The notes under the pieces were generated by a model that saw only the letters and a program-made list of their open reading frames with translations, had not been told where the DNA came from and searched no databases. The position numbers were made by a program, and so were the translations under genes. Of a stretch of DNA of 64,000 nucleotides, positions 25,610-34,984 are shown piece by piece. Within the stretch, counting starts at the first letter, position 1. Each line of letters starts with the position of its first letter. The stretch comes from Pseudomonas sp. PSKL.D1. GTDB lineage: Bacteria > Pseudomonadota > Gammaproteobacteria > Pseudomonadales > Pseudomonadaceae. The DNA is taken from contig NZ_CP118607.1 of NCBI RefSeq assembly GCF_028898945.1, positions 2,404,001 through 2,468,000 on the forward strand, written 5' to 3'.

Positions 25610-28600
25610 ATGTCGACCCCGTACAAAGCCCCCGTCCTGACATCACTCGTGCTCGCCCTGATGGGCTGGGAAACGACCAGCGAGGCGGCTGTGCAGTGCC
25701 AGCGCACCCTGGTGGCGAATGTGGTGGCACTGGACCAGCCGCTGATGTTCAATCGCCTGGGCGCGCAAAACGCCAACGGCATGATGTTCGCCCTGCGCAG
25801 CGATGTGGTGGACGAAAACCAGATACCCCTCAGCAAGGGCGGGGCGGCAGTGCCCGGCAAGGTGACCCTGCGCCCCGACAAGCGCCCGCGCCCGATCGTG
25901 CTGCGGGTGGCCGCCGGCGACTGCCTGACGGTGAACCTGACCAACCTGCTGGCCTACCAGGCCAACCCCAACAAGCACGGCTTCGATCACGACGAAAACG
26001 AGGTCGAAGGCGAAGAGGGCGAGGAGGGCGAAGAAGCACCGGAAGTGGAAAACGAAGGCGGTGAAAACTTCGTCGCCGACGAACAGGTGACCGACCGCCA
26101 TGTGGGCTTTCAGGTCAATGGCATGCAGGCGGTCAACAGCATCGCCGACATCGCCGCCAATACCGGCCGCAATGGCAACTACCTGATCGCCCCGGGTTCC
26201 TCCCGCAGCTACACCCTGTATGCCGAGCGCGAAGGTGCCTTCGCCGTCACCAGCCAGGGCGCCACCTTTGGTGGCCAGGGCAACGGGGGCAACGTCGCCA
26301 ACGGCCTGTTCGGCCAGGTGGCGGTCGTCCCCAAAGGTGGGCGTACCTACCGCAACACCCTGACCGAAGAGGAAATGCGCCTGGCCAGCACTGGCCGCGC
26401 CGCCACCGGCCAGCCAGTGGTCAATTACGACGCCCGCTACCCGCAAGCCGAGCCATGGATCACCGAAGGCAAGGCTGGCAAGCCGATCATCGCCATGGTC
26501 GACGGCAATGAAATTCTCAGCAGCGAAACCGATGCCATCGTCATGGGCCCCAACCCCGACGGCAGCTTCCCACGTTCCACGTACCCGCTGGAAAGCGTGA
26601 ACAAGCGCAACCCGGCGCTGCCCAACCGGCTGGAGGCGTTCCGTGATTTCGCCTCGCAGTTTGCCGATGAAGTGGCCGCCACCCAGGCGTTCCCCGGCTA
26701 CTGGGCCGACCCGGTGATGGGCCACGTACTGGAGCCGGCGCGTGACTCGTTCATGATCAACTACGGCTCCGGTGGCATGGGCGCCGAAGTGGTGGCCAAC
26801 CGCCTGGGCGTGGGGCCGATGCATGACTGCCTGTCGTGCGCTTATGAAGAGTTTTTCCTCAGCTCGCACACGGTGGGTGACATCGGCACACTGGTGGACG
26901 TACCGGCCAACACCGGCCTTGAAAACATCCGCCCCGGCGAAACGCCACCGGCGAGCGCAATCGGGGTCAAGGCCAGCATGGCCCTGTACCCATCAGAGCC
27001 TGCCAACGTGCACCACAGCTACATTGGCGACTTCACCAAGTTCCGCAACACCCACAACGGCCACGAGCAGCACATCTTCCACCTGCACGGCCACCAGTGG
27101 CTGTTCAACCCCAATGACGACAACTCCGACTACATCGATGCCCAGGGCATCGGCCCGGGTGTCGGCTACACCTACGAGATCGCCAACGGCGGTTCAGGCA
27201 ACCGCAACCGGGTGGCGGGCGACGCCATTTACCACTGCCATTTCTACCCGCACTTTGCCCAGGGCATGTGGGCCATGTGGCGGGTGCACGACGTGTTTGA
27301 GGAAGGCACCCGGCTGGAGGTCAGCGGCCAGAGCGAGCAAGGCTTCCACACCACACCGTTCGCCCTGCGCAGCGGCAAACCGGCAGTCGGCGCCCGTGCG
27401 CTGCCGGACGGCGAGATCATCGCCGGCACGCCGATCCCGGCCATCGTGCCGTTGCCGGGCAAGGCCATGGCGCCGATGCCGGGCAAGGTCGTGGTGGTGC
27501 CCAAGCTTGCCGACACCCTGGTGGCCGAGCACGACGATGACGACGAAGGCGAAGAAGCGGGCGATGATGACCACGGCAACGCCCCGGCCGCTGCCAAAGC
27601 GGTGGGCTCGCTGGCACTGGTCGACCGCAGCGAAACCAACCGCAACGCCGACGGCAGCCTGAAAAACCCTGGCTACCCGTTCTGGATCGGCGGCATGGAA
27701 AGCAGCGTGGGCCAACGCCCACCCACTCCACCGCTGGACATGCTTGACCCGGCGCTGGCGCGCCAGCTGAAGGACAGTGGCCAGGCCCTGTGGGCCAACC
27801 TCGACGGCAACCAGGTTGATGGCTGGGACGGTGGCCTGGGCCGCCATACGCTGGACGGTGTGTCTGCCGGTGGCGAGGCCGAAACCACTACCACCAAGCT
27901 GGACTTCTCCAAGGTGGTGCACAAGGCCAAACCCATCTACATGCCTGAAGAGGGCACCGACGTCGAACAGGCCGCCATGCAGTTCCACGCCAAGGCCGAG
28001 CACCCCAGCTTTGCGCTGATCCCCGGCAGCCAGCCGGTGGCCAAAGCATTTCGTACCAACGGCGCACTGCCGACTGCCGGCGCGCCGTTCTTCGAGCCGT
28101 GCATGGATGACCGTGGCAAGCGCCTGACCCAGTCGTCCGGCGTGGGCGAATTCTTCAGCGGTGAAAGCCTGACCGGCATGAGCTTCCGTGGCGCGTCCAC
28201 TTTCACCGCCGACCGCCCGCGCATCTACAAAGGTGCCAACATCCAGTTCGACGCGGTGTACAACAAGGTCGGCTACCACTTCCCGCAGGCCCGCATCCTC
28301 GCCCTGTGGGAGGATGCCTGGCCGGTGATCACCAAGCAGCGCCCGCCAGAGCCGCTGGTGATGCGCATGAACACCTTCGACTGCACCATGTACACCCACA
28401 CCAACCTGATCCCGTCGTTCTATGAAATGGACGACTACCAGGTGCGCACCCCCACCGACGTGATCGGCCAGCACATCCACCTGCCCAAGTGGGACCTGAC
28501 CGCCGCCGACGGCTCGGCCAACGGCTGGAACTACGAAGACGGCATTCTCTCGCCCGGCAGCGTGGTCGAGCGTATCCATGCCATCCGTGCCTTCAACGGC

Positions 28601-31480
28601 TGCACCGACGGCGACAGCCGCGACGGCACCGCCGCCTGCCCGAAAGCCAAGCTGCACCCGTACTTCGGCCGCTTCGGCCGGGCCGACTGGGTGGGCGCAC
28701 GCACGGCCATGCAACGCTGGTTCGCCGACCCGCTGGTAAACGTGCACAACGTCGACCGTGGCCTGGGCACCATCTTCACCCACGACCACCTCGGCCCATC
28801 GACCCACCAGCAGTTGGGCCTGTACGCCACCGTACTGGCCGAACCGGCAAACTCCACCTGGTACCACGCCGAAACCGGCGAGCAGCTGTACAACCCGGCT
28901 ACCCGCCAGGACGGCGGCCCGACTTCCTGGCAGGCGGTGATCAAGACCGGTGACCACGACGGCGACGGCAAAAACGACAGCTACCGCGAGTTCTTCCTGG
29001 AGTACAGCGACTTCCAGCACGCCTATGAAGCCGGCGTGTACGTAGGCGCCGGCCCCGACGGCATCCCCAATGGCCAGGCTTACCCGGCCACCGCCGACAG
29101 CTTCCGCTACGCCATCAACCCGCCCGTGCGCCAGGCCGCGTCGAACCTGCTGGAATCGGTGGTCGAGTCCCGTGGCGGGCTGAACCCGGGCTGCCCAAGC
29201 CGCCCCTGCCCGCAGGCGATCTCGGTGGATGACCCCGGCATGTTCGTCGTCAACTACCGCAACGAGCCGCTGGCGCTGCGCGTGTTCGACCCGAACAAGG
29301 TTGGCCCGGACGGCAAGCGTGGCATGCAGGCCGACGGCCTCGGCGGCGACCTGGGCTACGCCCTGCAAAGCCGTACCGACCGTGCCATCCCGGCGATGAA
29401 TCTGGCGCCTGCGGCGATCACCTCGGCGGTCGGCCCCACCGGTGGCACCACGCAGTTCCCGCCCAACATCAACGTGGCCGGCAGCGAACCTGGCGACCCG
29501 TTCACGCCGCTGCTGCGTACCTACTCCGGCGACAATGTGCGCCTGCGCATGCACGCTGGTGGGCATGAAGAGGAGCACAACGTCACCCTGCACGGCGTGA
29601 AGTGGCTGCAGAACGGCACCGGCTTTGGCATGAGCTCCAACTCGGGCTGGAAGTCGTCGCAGATGATCGGTATTTCCGAGCAGCTGGGCTTCATGGCGCC
29701 GGTGTCGATGATCTCCAGTTCCGCGGCTACCAACGGCGACTACCTGTACTCGCTGGACGCCGCCCTGGAAGGCTACTGGAACGGCATCTGGGGCATCATG
29801 CGCAACTACACCGCCCAGCGCGCCGACCTGTTCCCGCTGCCCAACAACCCGCAGCCGGTGGCCATGCGCAACACCGTGAACTTCGACGGCATCTGCCCGA
29901 AAACCACGGCTAACCCCAACGGCATCGGCACCCGTGCAACGGTCAAGCGCAACTATGAAATCGTCGCCGCGCTGGCCAACGACATCCTGGAAAACCGCCA
30001 CGGCGTAAGCATCAACGACCCGGCCGGCATCGGCCAGCATGTGGGTGGCCCGCTGAAAGCCAATGGCGGCACCCTGGTGTTCAACAGCCGCAAAACCAGC
30101 ATCCCGCAAGTGACGGTAACCGACGAGGAGGACGGCGCCACCTTCACCGTGGGCGGCCACAGCGCCCCGCTGCATGACCCGACCGCCGTGCTGTACGTGC
30201 GCAAGGCCGACCTGGACACCAGCACCGGTAAGCTCAAGGCGGGCATCCCTGTCGAGCCGCTGGTACTGCGCGCCAACGCCGGCGACTGCATCAGCATCAC
30301 CCTGGAAAACCGCCTGCCGCTGGTCATGCCCGACCTGCCCAGCACGGCGGTGATGCAGAACGTGGTCAAGCGCGACCGCAACGGCAGCGAAGGCTCCACC
30401 GCCTTCAACAACAACCTGATGCGCCCGTCCAGCCACGTGGGCCTGCACGCGCAGTTGCTGGCGTACGACATCACCAAGTCCGATGGCGTGAACGTGGGCC
30501 TGAACCCGGTGCAAACCGTGCCACCGCGCAGCGGCAGCAGCGGCGCCTACCCGACCAAGGTGTACCAGTACTACGCCGGGCACCTGGAACGTGAAGGCAA
30601 ACCGGTGCTGCAACTGGGCCGTACGGTGGACAACATCAACACCACGGCAATCGAGTTCGGTGGCCTGAACCTGACCCCGGCGGATGTGATCAAGCAACCG
30701 CAAAAAGGCCTGGTCGGCGCCATGAGCATCCTGCCGCAAACCGCCACCTTCACCGAGGACGCCGCCAGCCGTGCCCAGGCGACCGTCAAGGTCAGCGGCC
30801 AGCCCGACTACCGCGACTTCGTCACCGTGTGGCAGCGCTCGTTGAACATGCGCTGGGCCGATGGCCGCCCGGTAGAAGGCATTGCCACCGAAGGCAACGG
30901 TGTGCCGGGCGACCCGAAAGACAACGGCAACATGGCCATGAACTACAAGACCGAGCCGCTGTGGCTGCGCTTCGGCCTGGCGCCGGACGCGCCGTTCGGC
31001 CACGCCGATGGCTTTGGCTTTGCCGATGTGCCCAACGCCCACATGGCTTACAGCAACGCCCTGGTCGGTGGCGACCCGCAAACCCCGGTGCTCTGGGCCA
31101 AGCCCGGCCAGCCACTGCGCAGCCACGTAGTGATGCCCAGCGGTGGCAGCCGAGGCATCACCTACCAGCTTGACGGGCACCTGTGGCCGCTGCACGCCTA
31201 CCAGGCCGAGAAAAACGACCTGGACGGCTACCCGACCAGCCTGCCAGGCATTGGCTCGGTGCGCTTCGGCTACAACCCGATGTCGATGTACGTGGGCGCC
31301 CAGGAGAGCGTGCTGCCGGCAGCGCACTTCAGCTTCATGATCCCCAGTGCCGGGGGCGCTAACGGAATACCGGGCGACTACCTGTTCCGTGACTACGCCG
31401 CGTACGGCAACACCTCGGGGCTGTGGGGCATCCTGCGGGTCACCAACGATGCACCGCCGGCAACGGCGCCGGCGCAATAA
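25610..31480 (+). CDS. mnxG: Giant multicopper oxidase, MnxG-type manganese(II) oxidase
   Basis: 1,956 residues, several times the size of a laccase and close to the size I recall for MnxG of P. putida GB-1. A signal peptide ends near SEAAV (residue 27). Copper motifs: H488-F-H491-L-H493-G-H495, and a full type-1/3 site H542-C543-H544-x3-H548-x4-M553. Further His clusters follow at 955/957 (HIHLPKW) and 1058/1060 (THDHLGPSTHQQLGLY). Two strongly acidic stretches (about 124-160 and 640-655) could bind Ca2+ or Mn2+. By family it oxidises Mn(II) to Mn oxide outside the cell. First gene of the operon, with GGAGG upstream. Confidence 0.82.
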   Translation: MSTPYKAPVLTSLVLALMGWETTSEAAVQCQRTLVANVVALDQPLMFNRLGAQNANGMMFALRSDVVDENQIPLSKGGAAVPGKVTLRPDKRPRPIVLRVAAGDCLTVNLTNLLAYQANPNKHGFDHDENEVEGEEGEEGEEAPEVENEGGENFVADEQVTDRHVGFQVNGMQAVNSIADIAANTGRNGNYLIAPGSSRSYTLYAEREGAFAVTSQGATFGGQGNGGNVANGLFGQVAVVPKGGRTYRNTLTEEEMRLASTGRAATGQPVVNYDARYPQAEPWITEGKAGKPIIAMVDGNEILSSETDAIVMGPNPDGSFPRSTYPLESVNKRNPALPNRLEAFRDFASQFADEVAATQAFPGYWADPVMGHVLEPARDSFMINYGSGGMGAEVVANRLGVGPMHDCLSCAYEEFFLSSHTVGDIGTLVDVPANTGLENIRPGETPPASAIGVKASMALYPSEPANVHHSYIGDFTKFRNTHNGHEQHIFHLHGHQWLFNPNDDNSDYIDAQGIGPGVGYTYEIANGGSGNRNRVAGDAIYHCHFYPHFAQGMWAMWRVHDVFEEGTRLEVSGQSEQGFHTTPFALRSGKPAVGARALPDGEIIAGTPIPAIVPLPGKAMAPMPGKVVVVPKLADTLVAEHDDDDEGEEAGDDDHGNAPAAAKAVGSLALVDRSETNRNADGSLKNPGYPFWIGGMESSVGQRPPTPPLDMLDPALARQLKDSGQALWANLDGNQVDGWDGGLGRHTLDGVSAGGEAETTTTKLDFSKVVHKAKPIYMPEEGTDVEQAAMQFHAKAEHPSFALIPGSQPVAKAFRTNGALPTAGAPFFEPCMDDRGKRLTQSSGVGEFFSGESLTGMSFRGASTFTADRPRIYKGANIQFDAVYNKVGYHFPQARILALWEDAWPVITKQRPPEPLVMRMNTFDCTMYTHTNLIPSFYEMDDYQVRTPTDVIGQHIHLPKWDLTAADGSANGWNYEDGILSPGSVVERIHAIRAFNGCTDGDSRDGTAACPKAKLHPYFGRFGRADWVGARTAMQRWFADPLVNVHNVDRGLGTIFTHDHLGPSTHQQLGLYATVLAEPANSTWYHAETGEQLYNPATRQDGGPTSWQAVIKTGDHDGDGKNDSYREFFLEYSDFQHAYEAGVYVGAGPDGIPNGQAYPATADSFRYAINPPVRQAASNLLESVVESRGGLNPGCPSRPCPQAISVDDPGMFVVNYRNEPLALRVFDPNKVGPDGKRGMQADGLGGDLGYALQSRTDRAIPAMNLAPAAITSAVGPTGGTTQFPPNINVAGSEPGDPFTPLLRTYSGDNVRLRMHAGGHEEEHNVTLHGVKWLQNGTGFGMSSNSGWKSSQMIGISEQLGFMAPVSMISSSAATNGDYLYSLDAALEGYWNGIWGIMRNYTAQRADLFPLPNNPQPVAMRNTVNFDGICPKTTANPNGIGTRATVKRNYEIVAALANDILENRHGVSINDPAGIGQHVGGPLKANGGTLVFNSRKTSIPQVTVTDEEDGATFTVGGHSAPLHDPTAVLYVRKADLDTSTGKLKAGIPVEPLVLRANAGDCISITLENRLPLVMPDLPSTAVMQNVVKRDRNGSEGSTAFNNNLMRPSSHVGLHAQLLAYDITKSDGVNVGLNPVQTVPPRSGSSGAYPTKVYQYYAGHLEREGKPVLQLGRTVDNINTTAIEFGGLNLTPADVIKQPQKGLVGAMSILPQTATFTEDAASRAQATVKVSGQPDYRDFVTVWQRSLNMRWADGRPVEGIATEGNGVPGDPKDNGNMAMNYKTEPLWLRFGLAPDAPFGHADGFGFADVPNAHMAYSNALVGGDPQTPVLWAKPGQPLRSHVVMPSGGSRGITYQLDGHLWPLHAYQAEKNDLDGYPTSLPGIGSVRFGYNPMSMYVGAQESVLPAAHFSFMIPSAGGANGIPGDYLFRDYAAYGNTSGLWGILRVTNDAPPATAPAQ

Positions 31481-31498
31481 GATAGGGGGCGCACCACC

Positions 31499-33484
31499 AT
31501 GTATAACAAGAAAACCCGCCCTGCCTTGCTGGGAGTGCTGTTGGGCGCGGCGTTGATCGGCCTTGGCGTTGCCTATGAAGAGCTGTGGTGTGACCCCCGC
31601 GAGCTGCTGCAGGAACCTGCCGACCCGCAGGCCCTGCACCGGCTCAGCCGGGATGGTGTGACCGTGGAGTTCGAAGCGCGGCCATTGGCCGGCGCCGAAC
31701 TGCGCGAGGGGGCGTTCGCCAATATCCGCTTCAAGGTCACTGACCAGAACACCGGCCAACCGCTGTCGGGCATGGCGCCGGGGGCCTGGATCGACCCGGC
31801 GCAGTCGGCACCGCTGGAGGGCGGTAACCGCGACCAAAGCTGCAAGGCCCGGGTGGCGTTGTTCCTCAAAAGCAGCATCGGCGCCCGGCCATTACTGGAC
31901 CTGAACAGCTACTTCCTGCTGGTGCTGAACAAGGACGCCAGCCTCACGGTGATAGACCCCACGGTGTCGGTAGGGGGCGTAACCAGCACCATGGCGCGCA
32001 TCGAGCTGCCGGGGCGGCCCATGGACTGGACCGCCACCGGTGACGACAAGCAGGTGTTCGTGTCCATCCCTGAACGCGGCAAGGTGGCGGTGATCGACAC
32101 CGAAACCTTCACCCGCGTGGCCACCCTGGACGCAGGCGAGCAGCCGGTACGCGTGGCCCTGCAACCCGATCAGCACCGCCTGTGGGTGGGCAACAACAGC
32201 AGCGACCCGGCCAAAGGCGGGGTGACGGTGATCGATGTACCTGGCCGCACCACGCTGAAAACCTTCGCCACCGGCTCCGGCCACCACGAAATCGCTTTCA
32301 GCGCCGACTCGCGCTATGCCTTTGTCAGCAACCGCGACGGCGGCACCCTGAGCGTGATCGACATCCCCGACATGCGCCTGGTCAGCACCCTGGAAGTCGG
32401 CCCGCACCCGTTGGCCGTGGCGTACTCGGCGCTGTCCCAGGCGGTATATGTGACCGATGGCCAGGAAGGCACCGTGCGGGTGATCGATGCCCGCAGCCAT
32501 CAGCCGCGCCATATCGTCAAGGCCGAGCAGGGCCTGGGGCCGATGCGCTTCAGCAGTGATGGCCGCTACGGCATCGTGCTCAACACCCTGGAAAACCAGG
32601 CCCTGGTGATCGATGCCAGCAACGACCAGTTGATCCATCGCATCCCGGTGGCAGCCGAGCCGTACCAGCTGACCTTCACCAAGGGCTACGCCTACGTGCG
32701 CGGCCTGGCCTCGTCGCGGGTCAGCATGATCAACCTCAGCAGCCTGGGCGAAGGGCGCCAGCCGATCATCCAGAGCTTCGAGGCCGGCCCGGCTGCGCCA
32801 CGTCAGGCAGGTGACCTGCCACTGGCCCAGGGGCTGTCGGTATCGCGCGACGACAACTCGGTGTTCGTGGTCAACCCGGTGGACAACACCACGTACTTTT
32901 ACGCCGAGGGCATGAACGCGCCGATGTCCGGCTACAACAACCGTGGCCACCAGGCCCGCGCCGCCATCGTCATCGACCGCAGCCTGCGCGAGGTGGCACC
33001 CGGGGTGTATGGCTCCACGGTGAAAATGCCGGCCGCAGGCAAGTTCGACGTGGCCTTTTTGCTCAACCAGCCGCAGATCATCCACTGCTTCAGCACCGAT
33101 GTGGCGGCGGCGCCCGATGCCAGCAAACGCCGGGGGGCGCACGCCGAGTTCATCGGCCTGGACCAGCCGCTGCCACAACACAGCGCTGTTACCGCCAAGG
33201 TGCGCATCGTTGGCGATGACGGCCGGCCACGGTTGGGGCTGGACGATCTGAGCCTGCGCTACTTCCTGGCGCCGTCGTCGATGCCGCGCAACCTGCGCCT
33301 GGAGGAAGTGGGCGAGGGCGTGTACCAGGCCGCGCTGGTGTTGCCCGAACCTGGCGCCTGGTACCTGCATGTGCAGTCGCCATCGCTGGGCCGCAAATTC
33401 ACCGAAGAAAACTACACCAGCCTGCGCGTGCTGCCCGCCGCCGCCGCTACCGCTTCCCAGACTGACGTGAGGAGTGTGCAATGA
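31499..33484 (+). CDS. Membrane-anchored YncE-like beta-propeller protein with flanking Ig-like domains
   Basis: 661 residues. An N-terminal helix (about 9-26) anchors it, and a FixH/YtkA-like beta domain lies at about 45-110. A seven-blade-like propeller with YVTN-type repeats (VFVSIPERGKVAVIDTETF, then AFVSNRDGGTLSVIDIPDM) spans 140-470. A second beta-sandwich ends the protein. It lies 18 bp after mnxG and overlaps the next gene by 4 bp, so it is part of the oxidase operon. Its role is unknown: perhaps a scaffold or copper/electron partner in the periplasm. Confidence 0.8.
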   Translation: MYNKKTRPALLGVLLGAALIGLGVAYEELWCDPRELLQEPADPQALHRLSRDGVTVEFEARPLAGAELREGAFANIRFKVTDQNTGQPLSGMAPGAWIDPAQSAPLEGGNRDQSCKARVALFLKSSIGARPLLDLNSYFLLVLNKDASLTVIDPTVSVGGVTSTMARIELPGRPMDWTATGDDKQVFVSIPERGKVAVIDTETFTRVATLDAGEQPVRVALQPDQHRLWVGNNSSDPAKGGVTVIDVPGRTTLKTFATGSGHHEIAFSADSRYAFVSNRDGGTLSVIDIPDMRLVSTLEVGPHPLAVAYSALSQAVYVTDGQEGTVRVIDARSHQPRHIVKAEQGLGPMRFSSDGRYGIVLNTLENQALVIDASNDQLIHRIPVAAEPYQLTFTKGYAYVRGLASSRVSMINLSSLGEGRQPIIQSFEAGPAAPRQAGDLPLAQGLSVSRDDNSVFVVNPVDNTTYFYAEGMNAPMSGYNNRGHQARAAIVIDRSLREVAPGVYGSTVKMPAAGKFDVAFLLNQPQIIHCFSTDVAAAPDASKRRGAHAEFIGLDQPLPQHSAVTAKVRIVGDDGRPRLGLDDLSLRYFLAPSSMPRNLRLEEVGEGVYQAALVLPEPGAWYLHVQSPSLGRKFTEENYTSLRVLPAAAATASQTDVRSVQ

Positions 33485-34137
33485 ACGCCAAGCCTGCCTG
33501 CAAGCTGTTGGCCCTGAGCCTCGCCCTGGCCAGTAACCTGGCCTTGGCCCATGCCGGCCACGACCACAACGCACCCGCCGCCGCGCCGCCCGCCGCGCAT
33601 TCCGAGAAGGCCAGCGTGCGCTTTGCCGATGTTTCATTGCTCGACCAGACCGGCATGCCGGTACGCCTGGAAAAGGACCTGGTGGGCGACCACCTGGTGG
33701 TGATGGGTTTCATCTACACCAGCTGCACCACGGTGTGCCCGGTGGTGTCGTCGATCATGGGCAAGGTCCAGCAGCAGTTGGGCGGCCGGGTAGGGGAGGA
33801 AATCCGCCTGGTGTCCATCAGCGTCGACCCCCAGCGTGACGATGCCAAGCGCCTGCAGCAATACGCCAAGGCCTTCCAGCATGGCCCGGGCTGGAGCTGG
33901 CTGACCGGCTCGCCCTATGCCATTACCGAAACCCTCAAAGGCCTGGGCAGCTTCAGCGCCGACCTCACCCAGCACCCGCCGCTGATTTTGGTGGGGGACG
34001 GGCGCACCGGCCACTGGACCCGCTACTACGGCTTCACCGACCCCAACGTGCTGATTGAAGAGGTCAACCGCCTCAGCGCTCGCCGCGTGCATGCCAAGAG
34101 TACAGCCATTGCCGAACATCAGGAGGTGCAACCATGA
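33481..34137 (+). CDS. SCO1/SenC-family copper chaperone (first copy)
   Basis: 218 residues. A signal peptide (1-23) precedes a His-rich start (HAGHDH). The thioredoxin-like domain has the CxxxC copper site at Cys82/Cys86 (YTSCTTVCP) and the distal His165 in LTQHPPLIL. By family it delivers copper to a cuproenzyme in the periplasm. Within this operon the likely client is the multicopper oxidase; that is inference. It overlaps both neighbours by 4 bp (ATGA). Confidence 0.92.
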   Translation: MNAKPACKLLALSLALASNLALAHAGHDHNAPAAAPPAAHSEKASVRFADVSLLDQTGMPVRLEKDLVGDHLVVMGFIYTSCTTVCPVVSSIMGKVQQQLGGRVGEEIRLVSISVDPQRDDAKRLQQYAKAFQHGPGWSWLTGSPYAITETLKGLGSFSADLTQHPPLILVGDGRTGHWTRYYGFTDPNVLIEEVNRLSARRVHAKSTAIAEHQEVQP

Positions 34138-34790
34138 GCAGCCAAACCGTAGGCATGCGCAGCCTCGACTGGTTGGTGCTGGCCGCCTGCCTGTGGATTT
34201 TCGCCTCCATGGCCATGGCCCATGAAGGCCACGGGCAAGCGGCGCCCAGCCCGCAACCGGCGCCGCCGACCATGGCCAGCGGCGGCGGCACACGGGATGC
34301 CCAGACCTGGTTCACCGACACCGTGCTCAAGGACCAGAACGGCCGCGAGTTGCGCTTTTACAGCGACGTGCTCAAGGACAAAGTGGTGATGCTGAATGTG
34401 ATCTTCACTCATTGCACGGACGCCTGCCCGTTGATTACCCGCAAGCTGCGTGACGTGCGCGATGCCATGGGGCCGGCGCTGGCCAGCCAGGTGACCTTCG
34501 TGTCGATCAGCAGCGACCCGCTCAACGACACCCCCGCGGCGCTCAAGGCCTTTGCCGGGAAGCAGGGCGTGGACAACCCCAACTGGCTGTTCCTGACCGG
34601 CGACAAGGCCAGCGTCGACCTGGTGCTGGGGCGTATCGGCCAGTTCCTGCCCAGCCCCGAGCAGCATTCCACGCAGCTGATCGCCGGGGACGTGGCCGGC
34701 AAACGCTGGAGCAAGATCCGCCCGGATGCGCCGCCTGCGGCGATTGCCCAGCGGATGCAGTTGCTGACCCAGCCATTGGCCGGGCGGTAG
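34134..34790 (+). CDS. SCO1/SenC-family copper chaperone (second copy)
   Basis: 218 residues, a diverged paralogue of the preceding gene. It has an N-terminal membrane or signal helix (about 13-29), then AHEGHG. The CxxxC site is Cys94/Cys98 (FTHCTDACP) and the distal His is His178 (SPEQHST). Two different SCO proteins in one operon suggests a relay or one copper carrier and one thiol reductase. It overlaps the previous gene by 4 bp. A REP pair follows before the next gene. Confidence 0.92.
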   Translation: MSSQTVGMRSLDWLVLAACLWIFASMAMAHEGHGQAAPSPQPAPPTMASGGGTRDAQTWFTDTVLKDQNGRELRFYSDVLKDKVVMLNVIFTHCTDACPLITRKLRDVRDAMGPALASQVTFVSISSDPLNDTPAALKAFAGKQGVDNPNWLFLTGDKASVDLVLGRIGQFLPSPEQHSTQLIAGDVAGKRWSKIRPDAPPAAIAQRMQLLTQPLAGR

Positions 34791-34840
34791 CCGCCATGAG
34801 CTTTTTCTGGACGCACCTGCCCGTAAGCTGGCGCGGCTTT

Positions 34841-34957
34841 TGTGGGAGCGGCCTTGTGTCGCGAAAGGGCTGCGAAGCAGCCCCGGCGATTCATGCTTCG
34901 CTGCGACCATTCTGGGGCCGCTGCGCGCCCCTTTCGCGACACAAGGCCGCTCCCACA
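34841..34957. repeat. REP-type inverted repeat, family 2, inside the mnx operon
   Basis: The arm at 34841-34884 is imperfectly inverted at 34914-34957. It is related to the 44-bp-arm repeat at 4201-4314. It lies just before, or within, the 5' end of the cytochrome/binding-protein gene, whose reading frame passes through it without a stop. Confidence 0.8.
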
Positions 34958-34984
34958 GGGGCATGTCAGAGGCTTGCCTGGTTG

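Noticed and set aside
27194..31837. A 1,547-codon open frame antisense to mnxG
   Set aside because: It mirrors the codon periodicity of mnxG, has low-complexity Arg/Gly/Ala/Val/His-rich composition, no ribosome site and no recognisable domain. Long antisense frames are expected in GC-rich genes.
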